Below are positions 23,929 through 34,600 of a stretch of 64,000 nt of DNA, piece after piece. Source of the stretch: Cafeteria roenbergensis. Taxonomy: Eukaryota; Sar; Bigyra; Bicosoecida; Cafeteriaceae. The stretch is taken from the NCBI GenBank assembly GCA_008330645.1, contig VLTN01000065.1, positions 124,001-188,000 on the forward strand, read 5' to 3'. Under the pieces are notes generated by a model. It had not been told where the DNA came from. It saw only the letters and a list, made by a program, of their open reading frames with translations, and made no database searches. The stretch's first letter is position 1; each line of letters begins with the position of its first letter. A program made the position numbers and the translations under genes.

Positions 23929-24867
23929 ATGTCGTGGTCCCTTGCGGATCACGCCAGCGGAATAGCCATGGTTGCGCTGGTCGTGGCCGGCGTGGCCGCC
24001 GGCATTTTGCTGCAAGGTGAGCCCGCGCGGCCGTCCCCGCGCGCAGGCGTCCTGCCGAGCTCGCGGACTTTGGCGTGGGGGGGCACGGGAAGGGCGGTTC
24101 TGCGAATCAGCACGCGTTCTCGTCAATCAAAACCACAGCCACACACACAAATATAGTGCCGTCGCCGTGTCCCCCACTCGTGTGCCGCAGCGTCCTACTC
24201 CGCGTCGGAGCTGGTGTTCTTCCGCACGGCGTCAGCTGGGCCTGCCATGGCGTTCAAGGTCGCGGGCTCGCTTCCTGTGTGGGTGGCGCTCGGCGGGTGG
24301 CTCTGGATTTCAGGGCGCCCTGGGGAGGCAGCCCGCGCCGTCCTTCCCGTCGCCATCGTGTTCCTGGGGTCCATTCCGGTGTTCCGCTGCCCGTCGCACT
24401 GGAGCGACATCAGCGGGCACGCATTCCTCTACATGCTTGCCATCACGCCCTTCGCGCTGGTGCGCCGCCCCGACGTGCTGGTGCAGGGCTTGGGCTGGCT
24501 CCTCGCGGCAACGCTGGCCTTTATGGCTGTCTGCACCGCAGCAGTGTTCCATTCACCGAAGGAAATGATTGCGGGGACCCTAGTGGGGACGGTCCCCGTC
24601 CTCGTCGTGGCGGTGGTTGCGTCGTTGGCGGGACAGGTGCTGGGTTGCGGCAGCGGGTCGCTCTGGCCGCACGCGATTCTGGCAGCGCTGGCAGCAGTTG
24701 CCAACCTGCTCATCGTGACGGCCATGCCCGTGACATGCGCGGAGGTCACCCTTGGTCCGGGCGGGCACCTCGTGTTCGATGCCGTCGTCGCCGTCAGCAG
24801 CATCGTCACCGCCGTTCTCGCGGACGCGTTCCGCCGCCCAGCCGCGCGTCAGCCCAAGAAGGACTAG
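23929..24867 (+). CDS. FIT-family protein (FITM2/Scs3-like), ER lipid-droplet biogenesis
   Basis: Exon 1 (23929-24016) ends AAG|GTGAGC in phase 1. Exon 2 (24191-24867) starts after TGCCGCAG and continues in frame. The product is about 254 residues, close to mammalian FITM2 (262), with roughly six hydrophobic segments. The two family signatures are present: HWSDISGHAFLYM (family: DISGHSF) and AVFHSPKEMIAGTLVGT (family: YFH......G.L.G), each with the conserved histidine. FIT proteins are ER enzymes related to PAP2 phosphatases that cleave fatty acyl-CoA at the diphosphate and are needed for normal lipid-droplet budding. The C-terminus is RRPAARQPKKD, a basic cytosolic tail. A generic PAP2 phosphatase is the alternative, but the PAP2 SR.....H...D motif is absent. 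Confidence 0.75.
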
Positions 24868-25091
24868 GAGCGCCACGGTGCAGCCAGGCGATTGTGGGCG
24901 AGCGGCAGGCGGGTGCTCGACGTGCGTGGCAGGGCGTCGGGAGGCTCCAGGCTGAAGGCCGCCTGGCGCGCTCGCGGACTGGCCGAGCAAGAGGCGTTCG
25001 CAGCGCCACACGGCGGCGCATGCACACGCACAAACGCACACACGCTCGCAAACTCACACCCACCCACCCACAGGCTGGCGCCACCTTGCGG

Positions 25092-27563
25092 CTACTCGCT
25101 TTGCAGCTTGGGCCGCTTCGCGGCGCTCTCGGGCTCGCGGCCCGGAGCGCCTGACGCCTTGCCGGTGGGCGCGGCAGCCGCAGCCTTGGCATGGGCGGGG
25201 GCAATCCTGCCAGTTGCGTCCTCGTCGCAGAGCTCGGCCGGAGACGGGAAGTCTTCGGGGTCGATGTCGAACGGCTGCGCCTGGCCAGCGGCCCGCGCCC
25301 TCGAGAGCGCCGTGGCGGTGGGGCCGTTGCAGAGGGCTTGTGTGATCTTGGCGTCCATAGGGTCGAACAGGTGCCGCCAGTACCAGAGGCCGGGCAGGGT
25401 CGCGTCGAGGCCGAGAGGGAGCCCCGGCCGGCGCTGGACGTCGCGGCAGGTGACGGGGGGCCAGCGCCTGATTGTCCGCCCGACTGCCTCCGCGTCGGCG
25501 CCGGGCCAGACGTCGGCGATGGAAGGTGCCTCGCCCGACTTGGGCGGGTCGGCCCACGGGTCCTCGGGGGGCGGGAGCGACGCTTCCGATGCAGCCCCCG
25601 ATGCAGCCCCCGGTGCAGCCGACGGCGCCGCGCCGTCCGGCGAGGGCAGCACCACCGAGAGGGCCGGCGCGTCGCCGGAGGCCTCCGGGTCGCGCATCGT
25701 CCACCAGAACCCGCAGCCCTGCTCCCGCAGGGCGGCCTCGGCCGCGGACCGATCCAGCTCCGGCATGCCCAGGACCGCCTCGGAGGGGTCCGCGCACGTC
25801 ACCTGCGTCGGCAGGACCGACTGGACCGTGGCGCCGCCCTCCTTGCCCCAGCCGCTAGGGGTGCCCCGCACGGCGAGCAGCGGCCAGCCGGCGTCCACGC
25901 GCGCCCGCAGCGCCGCAAGGACGTGCCGCAGAGTGGCAAGCTGCGACGCAATGACCGGGGGCGGCGCGGGGTTGGCGCCCCGGCTGTGCGGCAGGTGGTA
26001 GAACCGGCGCATGGTGCCGAGCGTGCGCAGCTTCCGCTTCAGGCCCGAGATGAGGCGCCGCTCCCGGTTCATCACGGCGCGAGCGCCGGCCGGCGGGCGG
26101 TCCAGGGCGCGCCGCAGGTCGTGGTTTGTCGCCAGGAGGCCGAAGAGGATCTTGAACACGTGGTTGCGCGCCTCCTTGAGCTGGCAGCCGTGGCGGGCGC
26201 ACAGCTCGACGTACTCCGACGCAAGCGTCAAGGCGTCGGGCCCTGCGCGACGGAGGGCCTCGCCGGCCGCGGGGCCGACGGGCACGGCTCGCAGGAAGCG
26301 GTTCGAGGCCTCGATGGCCTCTGCTGCGACGGGCTTGATGCCGACTGATCGGATGAACTTGGCGGTCTCGCTCTCTGGGGAGCCGTCGGCGGCCCCGCCG
26401 GCAGCAGCAGCATCGGCACCGTCGTCGGCACCGCCATCGCTCCCTGCACCGTCGTCGTCGCCGCCGCCGTCGTCGTCGTCGCCGTCGTCGCCGTCACCGC
26501 TGGCTGCAGCCGGCCGCTTCCGGCTCACGGGCTGCACGTGGCTCTTCTGGATGGAGCGGTGCTCCCGCAGCAGCACAAGGTGGTGCTGGCGGGCCTCCTC
26601 CCAGGGGCGCGGCTCGATTGCCCGCCACAGGTCGTGGGGCGGAAGCAGGGCGGCCTCCTGGGGAGTGAGCGCGCGGCCGAACATGGCCGGGTCCTCCAGC
26701 AGCGCCTCCGACGCCATGCACGCGTGCGCGCCCGTGGACCGCATGCAGAGCTCAGCGTCGAAGCGGGTGGCCACTCCGCCGTTGGCGATGACGGGCACTC
26801 GCACCGCCCTGCGCACCGCCGCGATGGAGTCCCAGTCGCAGTTGGCCGTCGCGGGGCCCTTCTCCTGCCGCGTCCGGCCGTGGACCGTCAGCACCTGGCA
26901 GCCCGCCGCCACCATGCGGCGTGCCAGGCGCACCGTGTCCGCGATGGACGGGAGTACGCGGATCTTGCACGTCACGGGCAGCCGCACGGCGGCGGACAGG
27001 GCCTGAACCACTGCCACGGCGGTGTCCGCGTCGTCCAGCACGAAGGCGCCGTACCCGCCACGCTTGGCGCAGTGCTGCGGGCAGCCGAAGTTCAGGTCCA
27101 GCGCGTCCACGTCGGCGCCGAAGTTGCGCTCGATGACGCGGCCGGCCGTGGCCACCATGGCAGGCTTGTTCCCGGCGATCTGCACGAACAGCGGCCGGTC
27201 CTGCCCGTCGCGCGTTGTCGACAGGATCTTGTCCGTGTAAGAGACCTCGCGCGCGGGGCTGGCCAGCAGCGTGGAGCTCATCATCGGCGAGTAAGCGAGC
27301 TGCACGCCGTGCGCGCGCACCTGCAGCCGAAAAGCGAGGTCGCTGCCGCAAACCATGGGCGCCGACACGTACCGCGGCCGCCCAAGGCTGTCCCAGAACG
27401 CGCGGCCTCGCTCCTCGGCGGGCGCCAGGTCTGCGTCAGAAGGGTCGGCCGGCACCGGGCGCAGCGCCGCAACCACACTCTCCACGCTCGTCGCGTGGTG
27501 GGCGAGGCGCGCCTCGCTGGCGCTATCAGCGCCGCCGACGGGGGCCGCAGCAGCCGCAGCCAT
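25092..27563 (-). CDS. tRNA-dihydrouridine synthase, DUS1 type, with long C-terminal extension
   Basis: The product is 823 residues from the ATG at 27563 ([11 protein letters not shown]). The frame stays open to 27848, which would add an Arg/Ala/Ser-rich leader that could act as a mitochondrial signal, so the start is not certain. The Dus barrel is clear: [31 protein letters not shown], then [19 protein letters not shown] with the catalytic Cys near residue 160. [21 protein letters not shown] and VIANGGV (FMN/phosphate binding) follow. The set matches DUS1, which makes dihydrouridine 16/17 in the D-loop of cytosolic tRNAs. The C-terminal half holds an Asp/Gly-rich acidic stretch (about 26400-26510), a helical region, and a conserved-looking end ([20 protein letters not shown]) before a basic tail. 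Confidence 0.9.
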   Translation of the reverse strand: MAAAAAAPVGGADSASEARLAHHATSVESVVAALRPVPADPSDADLAPAEERGRAFWDSLGRPRYVSAPMVCGSDLAFRLQVRAHGVQLAYSPMMSSTLLASPAREVSYTDKILSTTRDGQDRPLFVQIAGNKPAMVATAGRVIERNFGADVDALDLNFGCPQHCAKRGGYGAFVLDDADTAVAVVQALSAAVRLPVTCKIRVLPSIADTVRLARRMVAAGCQVLTVHGRTRQEKGPATANCDWDSIAAVRRAVRVPVIANGGVATRFDAELCMRSTGAHACMASEALLEDPAMFGRALTPQEAALLPPHDLWRAIEPRPWEEARQHHLVLLREHRSIQKSHVQPVSRKRPAAASGDGDDGDDDDGGGDDDGAGSDGGADDGADAAAAGGAADGSPESETAKFIRSVGIKPVAAEAIEASNRFLRAVPVGPAAGEALRRAGPDALTLASEYVELCARHGCQLKEARNHVFKILFGLLATNHDLRRALDRPPAGARAVMNRERRLISGLKRKLRTLGTMRRFYHLPHSRGANPAPPPVIASQLATLRHVLAALRARVDAGWPLLAVRGTPSGWGKEGGATVQSVLPTQVTCADPSEAVLGMPELDRSAAEAALREQGCGFWWTMRDPEASGDAPALSVVLPSPDGAAPSAAPGAASGAASEASLPPPEDPWADPPKSGEAPSIADVWPGADAEAVGRTIRRWPPVTCRDVQRRPGLPLGLDATLPGLWYWRHLFDPMDAKITQALCNGPTATALSRARAAGQAQPFDIDPEDFPSPAELCDEDATGRIAPAHAKAAAAAPTGKASGAPGREPESAAKRPKLQSE

Positions 27564-27892
27564 GGTCCTCAGAGGAGGCGCTGGCGAGAAGCCGCGCGCA
27601 GCAAGCACGGGAAGTCTTGCGCGAATTCGCTTGCACAGGAAAGCCACCCTTCTCTGGGCGAGGCTCGCGCCCGCGGACGCCGGCACGGCCGCCGGGGTGC
27701 GCTGCTCCGCCCCGCTGGCAGCGGCAAGCGGGTGCTCGCGCGAGCTGGCCGGCGCGGCGGCGAGCGAAGCTGGGAGCGCGCCGCAGCTCTGCCCGAGTTC
27801 TGCAACTCGCGACGCCAGCCTTGCGCGAGTTCCGCTGCGGGGCCACATCAGCCGGGGCCGGCAAGAAAGGGGCGCCGAGCGAGTCGGGGCGG

Positions 27893-28165
27893 ATGTCTCG
27901 TGCTGGGTCGCAGCGCCTCTCTGGGCTGCAGCGAGACGTGCTTGCGCTGTACAGGGAGTGCCTCCGAGCGGCCAGGGCCAAGCCCTCCGCTGACGCCCGC
28001 CAAGCGGGCCACGAGTACGTGCGCGCCAAGTTCCGGGAGCATGCTTCCATTCGCCGGGCGGACTTCATGCGAATCGAGTTCCTGATTCGCCAGGGGCGAA
28101 AGCAATTAGACATGTTCGGAAGGCCTGACGTTGACGGCTTCGCCGTGTCCACCGTCAGGAGGTGA
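27893..28165 (+). CDS. SDHAF1: succinate dehydrogenase assembly factor SDHAF1 (LYR protein)
   Basis: This is a 90-residue single-exon gene. [20 protein letters not shown] contains the LYR motif. [20 protein letters not shown] and [13 protein letters not shown] match human SDHAF1 ([33 protein letters not shown]) almost position by position. SDHAF1 is a mitochondrial matrix chaperone that recruits the Fe-S transfer machinery through its LYR motif to mature SDHB of complex II. The start follows from length and the N-terminus [14 protein letters not shown], like human MSRHSRLQR. It is divergent from DUS1, with 330 bp between start codons. Confidence 0.9.
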   Translation: MSRAGSQRLSGLQRDVLALYRECLRAARAKPSADARQAGHEYVRAKFREHASIRRADFMRIEFLIRQGRKQLDMFGRPDVDGFAVSTVRR

Positions 28166-28601
28166 CGGGGCCGGCCAGCCTCTGCAGTGCGCCGCGGCTC
28201 ACGCCGGGAGCGTGCTCTTGCGTGTCCATCGTGTGTGGGTGGTGCACTTGCGTGCGCTGCAGCGGGCGCTGGTGCAGCGCCCAAAGCCGCGCCGGACGCA
28301 CGAATGCGCTGCAACGCGAACCAATGTTGTTGCTATGGCACCAGGGACTGTGTCGCCGGCCGCCTGGCGGTGGTGCACGGAGCGCTGCCCTTCGCCTGCG
28401 ACTGCACCACGCGAGTGGCGAGAGGAGGATGCGTGCACAGGGCGGTGCGGGCCGAGCGCAGCGACACGCGAGCAGCGGGCGGCGGGAGGGGCGCGCAGGG
28501 CAAATTTTGATGGCACCTACGCAACCGCACGGAGCCTTGCACGCGCAGCACGAGCGCCATGCCAAGGGCGGGCGTCAGGGAGGATGCAATGCAGGGGGTG
28601 C
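28166..28601. other. intergenic, no gene seen
   Basis: This is the space between the convergent ends of SDHAF1 (+) and the RME-8 homologue (-). Open frames here are chance products of composition; no motif was recognised. Confidence 0.5.
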
Positions 28602-31600
28602 TCAGTCGAGCAAGCCAGCGAAGGGGTCGTCGTCGGCGGGGGGCGCCGGGGCCGGAACCGGCGCGGGGGCAGGTGCCCGGGCGGAAGCCGGGGACGGCCC
28701 GGTGGACATGCCGGCGAACATATCGCCGCCAGCCCCCGAAGCCGCCGCCGGCGTGGGCGCGGGCGCGGGCGCGGGCATCGGGGTCGGTCCGCTGCTGAAG
28801 ACGTCGCCGAAGGGGTCGTCAGAGGGCGCGCGGGCCCGGGCCGGCGCTGGGGCCGGCGCAGGGGCGGGCGCGGGGGCGCCGCCAAGGCCCGCGAAGGGGT
28901 CGTCGGAGTGCGCCGCTGCCGCCGCCGCGGGAGCAGGGGCCGGGGCGCTGCTGCTGCCCATCATGTCGGCGAAGGGGTCGTGGGCCGCCGCGGCGGGCGC
29001 AGGGGCGCGGCGCGCCACCGGGGAGCCGGGCTCCGCCGGAGCAGGGGCCTGGAAGCCGCCGAAGCCCGAGGGGCGCTCGACCGGCGCCGGGGCAGGGGCC
29101 TGGAAGCCGCCCATTGAGGGGCCCCTGTAGGAGGGGTCGCGGGAGGGCACCGGGGGCGGCACCGTGTCGTCCGTCAGCATGAGGGCCGCGGCAGAGGCGC
29201 CGGCCGGCGGGGCGCGGCCCGAGGCGGCCGCCGCCGCTGCCGCCGGCGTGGGCCCGCCGTGCTCGGGCGCGTTCTTGATGAGGCGGGACGGCCCGGTGTC
29301 GACGTCGGAGAGGAAGTAGTCGGCGCGGCCGGAGCGAGAGAGGAACATGTCGTGCTTCTGGTGCTTGTAGCGGCTCCACTCGGGGCCGTGCTCCGCCAGC
29401 TTGGCGCTGCAGGCGGCGCCGTGGATGGGGTCGGCCTCCATGAGCTTCAGGATGGTGACGGCGTGCACCTTGGCGCCAGACGCGTCGACGAGGTGGTCGA
29501 TCTTCTCCTTCTCCAGGATGCCCACGAGGTAGGCGATGGTGCCGCAGCCCATGGCAGCCGCGATGAGGGAGTGGTCGGGGGTGGCCCCGGCGGCGTCCGC
29601 CTCCAGCATCTTCTTGACCGCCTCGAGGGTGAAGGCGGTGTCGCGGTGCGGGGGCGTCACTGAGGCCATGAGCGTCTCAACGGCGCGCTGCTTGGAGAGC
29701 TGGATGACGCAGGTGTTGTTGGACGCCACCACCTCGATGACGCGGACGCACTGCACGCCGATGTTGTAGCGGGCCTTGTTGGAGCCGGCCTGGCGGATGA
29801 ACTTGACCAGCTTGGGGATGAACCCCAGGGTGGCGACGTGGTCGCAGAAGGAGGGCCGGTTGCGCAGCAGGCACACCACAGCGTGCGTGACCTGCGTCAT
29901 GACGTCCTCGCCGCGAACCACCATGGCCTGCCCGCCCGAGCCGCCCACCTGCAGGCCGCCCGCAGCCGCCTCCGTCTTGGCCTCCGCCTCGGCCGCCCTG
30001 ACGGCCCGGGCGACGGCCTCGGGGTCCTCGGACGTGAGGCCGATCAGGGCGTCGCACTCCGACTGCAGGCGGTTCAGGCAGGCCTCCAGGAAGCCCTTGG
30101 GGTCGCGCAGCGGGTAGGTGGGCTCCTTGACGAAGAGGCGGACGAAGATGCCGCCCACGCAGAGCTCGCCCTTGATGGGGGTGTACTTGATGGAGAAGGA
30201 GGAGGGCATGGCCCAGGGGCAGCCGTTGAAGCCGCCAGCGGCCTGCGCGCGCTCGGCCTTGGTCCGGCGGCCCTTGAGGCCCTTCTCGAGCTCCAGCAGC
30301 GTGGCGCGCAGCTCGTGGCGGCAGACCACGTCCCAGATGAGCTCAGGCGTCTCGTGGTCGCCGTCGAAGAAGCGGACGGCCTGGCCGAGCCCGCCGCCGC
30401 CGCCCGCGCCCTGCGCGCCGACGCCGGCGCCCGCGGAGCCCACGGTGGGCCCGCCGGCGAGCGTGGCGCCGGACACGGACTCCTTGATGGCGCGCGCCAT
30501 GGCCGGGGGCACGAGCTGCGTGAGGTTCATCATGTTGGGCGGGCCCTCGGTGGAGTTGGAGCACATGGCCGAGAGCAGGGCGCCGGCCTCCTCGCGGGCC
30601 TGGCGCGGCACGGTGAGGCGCGGCGCGTCGTGGATCGACGGCCCGCCGGGCTGGCCCGGCGCGGGGCCGGACGCGGTGCCGCCTGCAAAGAGGATGAGGA
30701 TGTCGACGATGGCGCCGACGCGGCGCAGCTCGGCCACGGCGCAGGAGTGGGTGAGCATGGTGCGGAGCACGGGGCCGACGCCCACGGGGTCGTTGGGCAG
30801 CTCGCGCAGCAGCGGGGGGATCTGGTGGAGCTCTGCCGTGGATCGGCAGAAGGCCTCCGAGGTGGACGCGGCGGCGATGACGGTCATGACGAGCTCCCGC
30901 AGAGGGGCGTCGCTGGCCGCGGCGCTGCTGCGGGCGCCGCCGGCTCCGGCGCTCCGGCCGGTCCCTGCCGCGCCCCTGGCGCTGGAGCCGGCTGCGCGGT
31001 GGCGCACCGCCTCGTCAGTCACGCCCCCGTCGTCGGCGTTGAGCGCGGCGTAGAGCGAGGGCAGGAAGGGCCGGCCGTTGCCCGCGATCTCGTCGTCGAC
31101 GCCCGAGACGCCCACGACGAGCAGGTGCAGGGCGCGCAGAGCGAGGCGCACGTGGCGCATGGCCATCTCCATGGGCACGCCCTGGGCGTCGCGGATGGAG
31201 GACACGATCTTCTCGTCCAGCCCTTCGGCGTCCGAGCCAGTCAGCGGCTCGCCCTTGGCGTCCAGGCCGGGGAGGCTGACGCGGGGCGTGGCGCTGGAGT
31301 AGGCGATGTGCCGCATGATGGCGATGGCCAGGCGGAACGGGGACTCGAGGGACATCTTGGGGTCGGCCACGAAGTGGCGCACGTACAGGCCCTCGATGCA
31401 GAGCTCGTCGGACACGGTCGTGTACCGGAAGGCGGCGGCGGCCTCCATGTTGGCGTTGCCGGTGGCGTCCAGCTCCTCGATGCGGGCCTTGACGAAGGCG
31501 GCCAGCTCCTTGCGCATGTCGCTGTTCCACATCACCGTGGGGGACTCCTCGTGCCCGACGAGGGAGGCCAGGAGCGCGTCTGGCTTGGTGCGGCCCAGGC

Positions 31601-34600
31601 GCAACGCGAGCACGGGGGTGAGGAGGGCGCCCATGGCGGCGCGGACACGGGCGTTGTCGGGGCTGGACTGCTTGTCGCCGAGGTAGCCGCCGAGGCGGCC
31701 GATGGCGCGCACCGCCATCTTGGCGTGCAGGTTGGCGGCCTTCTGCGCGTTGTCCGTTGCGGCGGCCTCGCTGGTCTCGCGCTCGAGCGTGACGTCGAAG
31801 CGGAAGAGCAGCGGGATGAGGCGCCAGATGACGCCGGCGTCGACCAGGGCGTTCTGCACGGCAGCGGAGGAGGAGAGGCGGGAGATGGCGTCCAGCGCGT
31901 ACTTCATGGCGGCGGGGGCGCGGTGGAAGCGCAGCGCGCTGACCATTGCCGGCGCCCAGGAGGCCACGTCCGCCTCGAAGCGGGCGCGGCCGTCGGGCAT
32001 GGCCGCCAGGCCGGAGAGCGTGTGCAGCACGTTCTCGAGCACGCGGAGGCCCAGCTTGGGCCCCGAGTCGGGAGGCGGGAGGTCCACGGCGCCGGCCTCC
32101 TCGCGCGGGTCGAGCTCGCGGGTGGCCCTGCCGAGGAGGCGCAGGAGCGTCTCGACGCCGTTCTCGCGGATGAGCTCGTCGCTGTTGCGGGGGCTGGTCA
32201 GGCAGGTGAGGTAGATGAGGCGGGTGAGCGCCTCGGTCATGCGGCCGGCGCCCTCGGTGGTGAGCGGGTCCGTCGGGTTGATCTCCTCGAGGCCCTGCAT
32301 GATGGCCGGGTAGCCGGCGTACTTGTACTCCTTGATGACGGAGGCGCAGCGCTTGAACAGGATGCACTGGCAGCGCACCACCAGCAGCAGAGCGAGCGGG
32401 TCGGGCCCGCCGGCGGCAACCTCCGGACGGGTCGCTGTGAGGGCCTCGTACGCGGCCTGAATCTTCTCGAAGGTGTCGCGGCCCGCCGGGTTCTTGTCGG
32501 GATGGAACTTCATGGCGAGCTTGCGGTAGGCCTTGCGGATGGTCTTCTCGTCCGCGTCCGCCGTCACGCCGAGCTGCGCGTACGCGCTGTCGAGGCTGAC
32601 GGCCTCCTGGCCCTCCTTGGACATCTCCTCGCGCCACGTGTCCAGCAGCGCCCTGAGCAGCAGGACCGGGTCCTCGATGGGCCAGTCGGGGAAGCGCACC
32701 TCGTCGGTGAGGTTGCCGAGGTAGAAGTTGGCGCACCACATCTCCTTGTCCAGGGCCTCGTACGTGACGCGCGGGATGGGGCAGTAGTCGTACACGGTGG
32801 CGGGGTTGGCGTGCAGGCGGGCGGGGAGCTCGCCGATGTGCTGCCCGACCATGTCCAGCACGTGCGCGCGCATCTCGTACTTCCACACCACCTCGGGGGT
32901 GTCCACGTTGGAGAGGAACGCCTCGGCAAAGGCCTTGGGCCCGCGGTTCTCGAGCACGCAGATCATGGACTCGGGTAGCAGGGAGCCCAGGATGGAGCGG
33001 CGCGCCAGCGTGGTCTCGCGGCCGAGGGAGGCCGCCTCCGAGAAGAAGCTCTGGCGGAGGTGCGAGATGTAGAGCAGCTGCGCGATCTTCTCGAAGTTCG
33101 ACCCGCCGTAGCCGAGCGCGAAGAAGAAGATCCCGGTGGTGTAGAGCTTGACGGTGGCCGCGGGGTTGAAGGCCACGATGTCGCAGATGAGGTCGGTGCA
33201 CGTGTCCACGATGTCCGGGTCGCCGGTGAGGAGCGCCTGGGCGATGTGGGGCATGCAGCGGGCGCTGGAGAGCACGCGCTTGGCCATGGGGACGGGCCGC
33301 ACGGGCACGCCCTCGCCGTCAACGGAGGGCCGCAGCCGCACCAGGCGGAGCAGCAGCTTGGCGCAGAGCAGGCCGCGCTCGGTGGGGGTGAGGTCGGGGT
33401 CTCCCGGAGAGAGGGCGAGCCACATGAGCGCGCGCAGGGAGTCGAGGCGCACCCACTCGCGCATGCCTGCGGCCCACACGAGGCTGCTGCGCTTGAGGCG
33501 GCGCTGCTGGCCGAGCACCTGCATGTCCTGGAGGGAGAAGGGGCCCTGCTCCGGCTTCTCGCCCTCGGCGAGGTCGCGCGGGTCGGCGCGGTAGTGCCAC
33601 ACCTTGGCGGTGGTCTTGCGGGGCATGCCGCCGCTGTGCGGGGAGCCGGCCGACGCTGCGCCGCCGTCGGCCGCGGTGCGAAGGGCGTCCGCCTCGGCCG
33701 TGGTGGCGTCTCGGAGCAGGAGCCCGGCGCCCACCTTGAGCTGCGGCGTGACTCTGCGGTCGACGTCCATGGTGTGGGCCGTGGTCATGAGGTCCACGAC
33801 GAGCTCGATGCAGTCGCCGTTGATCATCTTCTCGCAGTTGATGGGGTGCAGGGAGAGCGCCTGCGCGAGCAGCAGGAGGCGGTCGCGCACGGCGTTGTGG
33901 GCCTCCTCGCTGATGAGCCACATGATGTAGTCGGTGTCCTCGAACGGCCCGATGGCCTTCCAGTGCTGCTCGTAGACGAGGGCCATTCCCCGCAGGCACA
34001 TGCCCCGCAGAGAGGGGGCCCTCTCGCGCAGCACGCGGCGGTAGAGCGCGTCGAAGAAGTTGCTCGGGTCGCGCAGGTCGGCCACGGCGCGGCGGCCGCC
34101 CTTGAGGAAGACCCGGAGGTACTGGTCGCCCACGCGCAGCTCCTCCCGCAGCGAGGGGTACGTGACCTCGAACTCGGAGTAGTTCCAGGCGAACTGCATC
34201 TTGGGCTTGACCGGGCCCTTGGCGCCGCCTTCGGATGCGCCGTCGTCGCTGGCCCCCGCGCCCGGCGTGCCCGCAGCCTCGGCGGCCGAGGAAGCTGCTG
34301 CCGCTGCGGCGGCAGCGGTGTCGGCGCTGCTTGCGGTGGCAGCGCGGTCGCGCGCCGCCGCCGAGCGGTTGGAGATGGTGCCCTCGGCCTCCTCCTCCAC
34401 TGTGCCCCCGAGCTCGATCTCGCGCTCGATCTCGCGGACCTCGGCCTCGAGCGCGGCGCGCAGCTCCCCGCGGGTCTGCGCGTTCCAGATGAGGTCGGGA
34501 AGGTCGTGGTCCTGCATGATCATGTGGAAGAAGATGGGAAAGTTCTCCACGCCTCCGTCCTGCTTCATCTTGCCCGACACGATCTCCGCCTCCGCCGCCA

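Noticed and set aside
29838-32978. 1046-codon plus-strand frame opposite RME-8
   Set aside because: Shadow of the conserved RME-8 coding strand; Gly/Ala/Arg/His composition and no domain.
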